Assembly (NCBI GenBank): GCA_002730485.1
Contig: PCAH01000060.1
Location: 1 to 15,112 of the forward strand
From: Dehalococcoidia bacterium
GTDB lineage: Bacteria; Chloroflexota; Dehalococcoidia; UBA3495
Length of the DNA stretch: 15,112 nucleotides
Direction of reading: 5' to 3'
The notes beneath the pieces are model-generated. The model saw only the letters and a list, made by a program, of their open reading frames with translations, was not told the origin of the DNA and did no database searches. Below are positions 14,565 to 15,112 of this stretch, piece by piece. The first letter of the stretch is position 1. Each line of letters starts with the position of its first letter. The position numbers and the translations under genes are program-made.

Positions 14565-15112
14565 ATGACAACAGGCACAGAATTACTGGAAGGGCTCAAC
14601 CCCGCACAGAAAGAGGCCGTCGAGACTGTCGACGGCCCTCTGCTCATAGTAGCTGGTCCCGGCAGCGGCAAAACCCGGGTGATCACCCACCGCATCGCCT
14701 ATCTCGTCCGCGAGTACGGCATCAACCCGTACAACATCCTGGCCATGACCTTTACCAACAAGGCCGCCAGGGAGATGCGGGAACGGCTGGACCGGCTGAT
14801 CGACTCTCGCAGTGAGTACATGACCGTGGGCACGTTCCACTCGTTCTGCGCCAAACTGCTGCGCTGGGACGGCCAGCACCTTGGCCTGGAATCCAACTAC
14901 TCCATCTATGACGCCGATGACCAGCTCAAGATTCTCAAAGAATCCATGGAACTGGCAGACGTCGACCCCAAGCGGTTCGCTCCCCGAGCCGTCCTGGGCA
15001 CCATCTCCAAGGCCAAGAACGCCCTCTGGGACGCTCCCACATTCCTTAAGAACGCCGACCCGGACAACTACTTTGAGGAGCGCGCCGCCCGGGTCTATCA
15101 CCACTACGAAGA
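14565..15112 (+). CDS. UvrD/PcrA-family superfamily 1 DNA helicase, N-terminal part
   Basis: The first 182 codons of an SF1A 3'-5' helicase; the gene continues past the window, and the full protein is normally 650-800 residues. The Q motif is LNPAQKEAV with Q15, Walker A is AGPGSGKT (30-37), motif Ia is AMTFTNKAAREM (60-71), and GTFHSFCAKLLR (89-100) is the Ib region. These match UvrD/PcrA/Rep, with the 1B subdomain beginning in the last third. Such helicases unwind DNA in nucleotide-excision and mismatch repair and remove proteins from DNA. UvrD and PcrA cannot be separated from this part. It starts at the ATG at 14565 with no ribosome-binding site and a promoter immediately upstream. Confidence 0.95.
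   Translation, partial: MTTGTELLEGLNPAQKEAVETVDGPLLIVAGPGSGKTRVITHRIAYLVREYGINPYNILAMTFTNKAAREMRERLDRLIDSRSEYMTVGTFHSFCAKLLRWDGQHLGLESNYSIYDADDQLKILKESMELADVDPKRFAPRAVLGTISKAKNALWDAPTFLKNADPDNYFEERAARVYHHYE

Noticed and set aside
1..15112. CRISPR arrays, insertion sequences, direct-repeat attachment sites and phage genes
   Set aside because: No repeated 20-40-base units, transposase motifs, terminal inverted repeats or phage structural genes were seen on reading both strands.

Overview
This window looks like ordinary chromosomal DNA from a free-living bacterium of about 55-58% GC. A member of the Chloroflexota (possibly a Dehalococcoidia or SAR202-like lineage) fits the gene content: a giant UPF0182 membrane protein, DUF1015, short acidic proteins and HicBA. 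That placement is inference; no rRNA or other marker is present. No CRISPR array, rRNA, tRNA, prophage or insertion sequence was found.

Region 1 (positions 19-9639, all minus strand) is a long arginine-biosynthesis cluster. In transcription order it reads argJ, a 244-base gap, argB, UPF0182, argD, hicB, hicA, argG, a class I aminotransferase and a small cupin. ArgJ makes N-acetylglutamate by recycling the acetyl group, ArgB phosphorylates it, ArgD aminates the semialdehyde, and ArgG joins citrulline to aspartate. argC, argF and argH are not in the window. Two things interrupt the pathway. One is a 911-residue membrane protein whose stop codon overlaps the argD start. The other is a visibly AT-richer HicBA toxin-antitoxin pair, followed by a candidate internal promoter that could keep argG expressed.

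Region 2 (9640-9879) is a divergent control region. A promoter with an extended -10 faces argJ and gives a roughly 95-base leader with two hairpins that share an arm. A canonical promoter with a 17-base spacer faces DUF1015.

Region 3 (9880-13633) holds DUF1015 (plus), which converges with only 6 bases to spare on a small coiled-coil protein of unknown function (minus). Next come an alanine-glyoxylate/serine-pyruvate class aminotransferase (minus), preceded by a leader of about 220 bases with a perfect 9-bp inverted repeat, and a zinc-ribbon membrane protein (minus).

Region 4 (13634-15112, plus) holds an isochorismatase-fold hydrolase with valine where the family normally has its catalytic cysteine. 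It is followed by the first 182 codons of a UvrD/PcrA helicase, whose promoter is so close to the ATG that the mRNA is probably leaderless.

Several starts were moved from the longest reading frame on Shine-Dalgarno and promoter evidence: DUF1015 to 9880, the zinc-ribbon protein to 13633 and the hydrolase to 13847. argB keeps a TTG start. I see no wholly new multi-gene system. The most interesting candidates are the two leader RNAs, the UPF0182-argD coupling, the HicBA insertion and the cysteine-less hydrolase.
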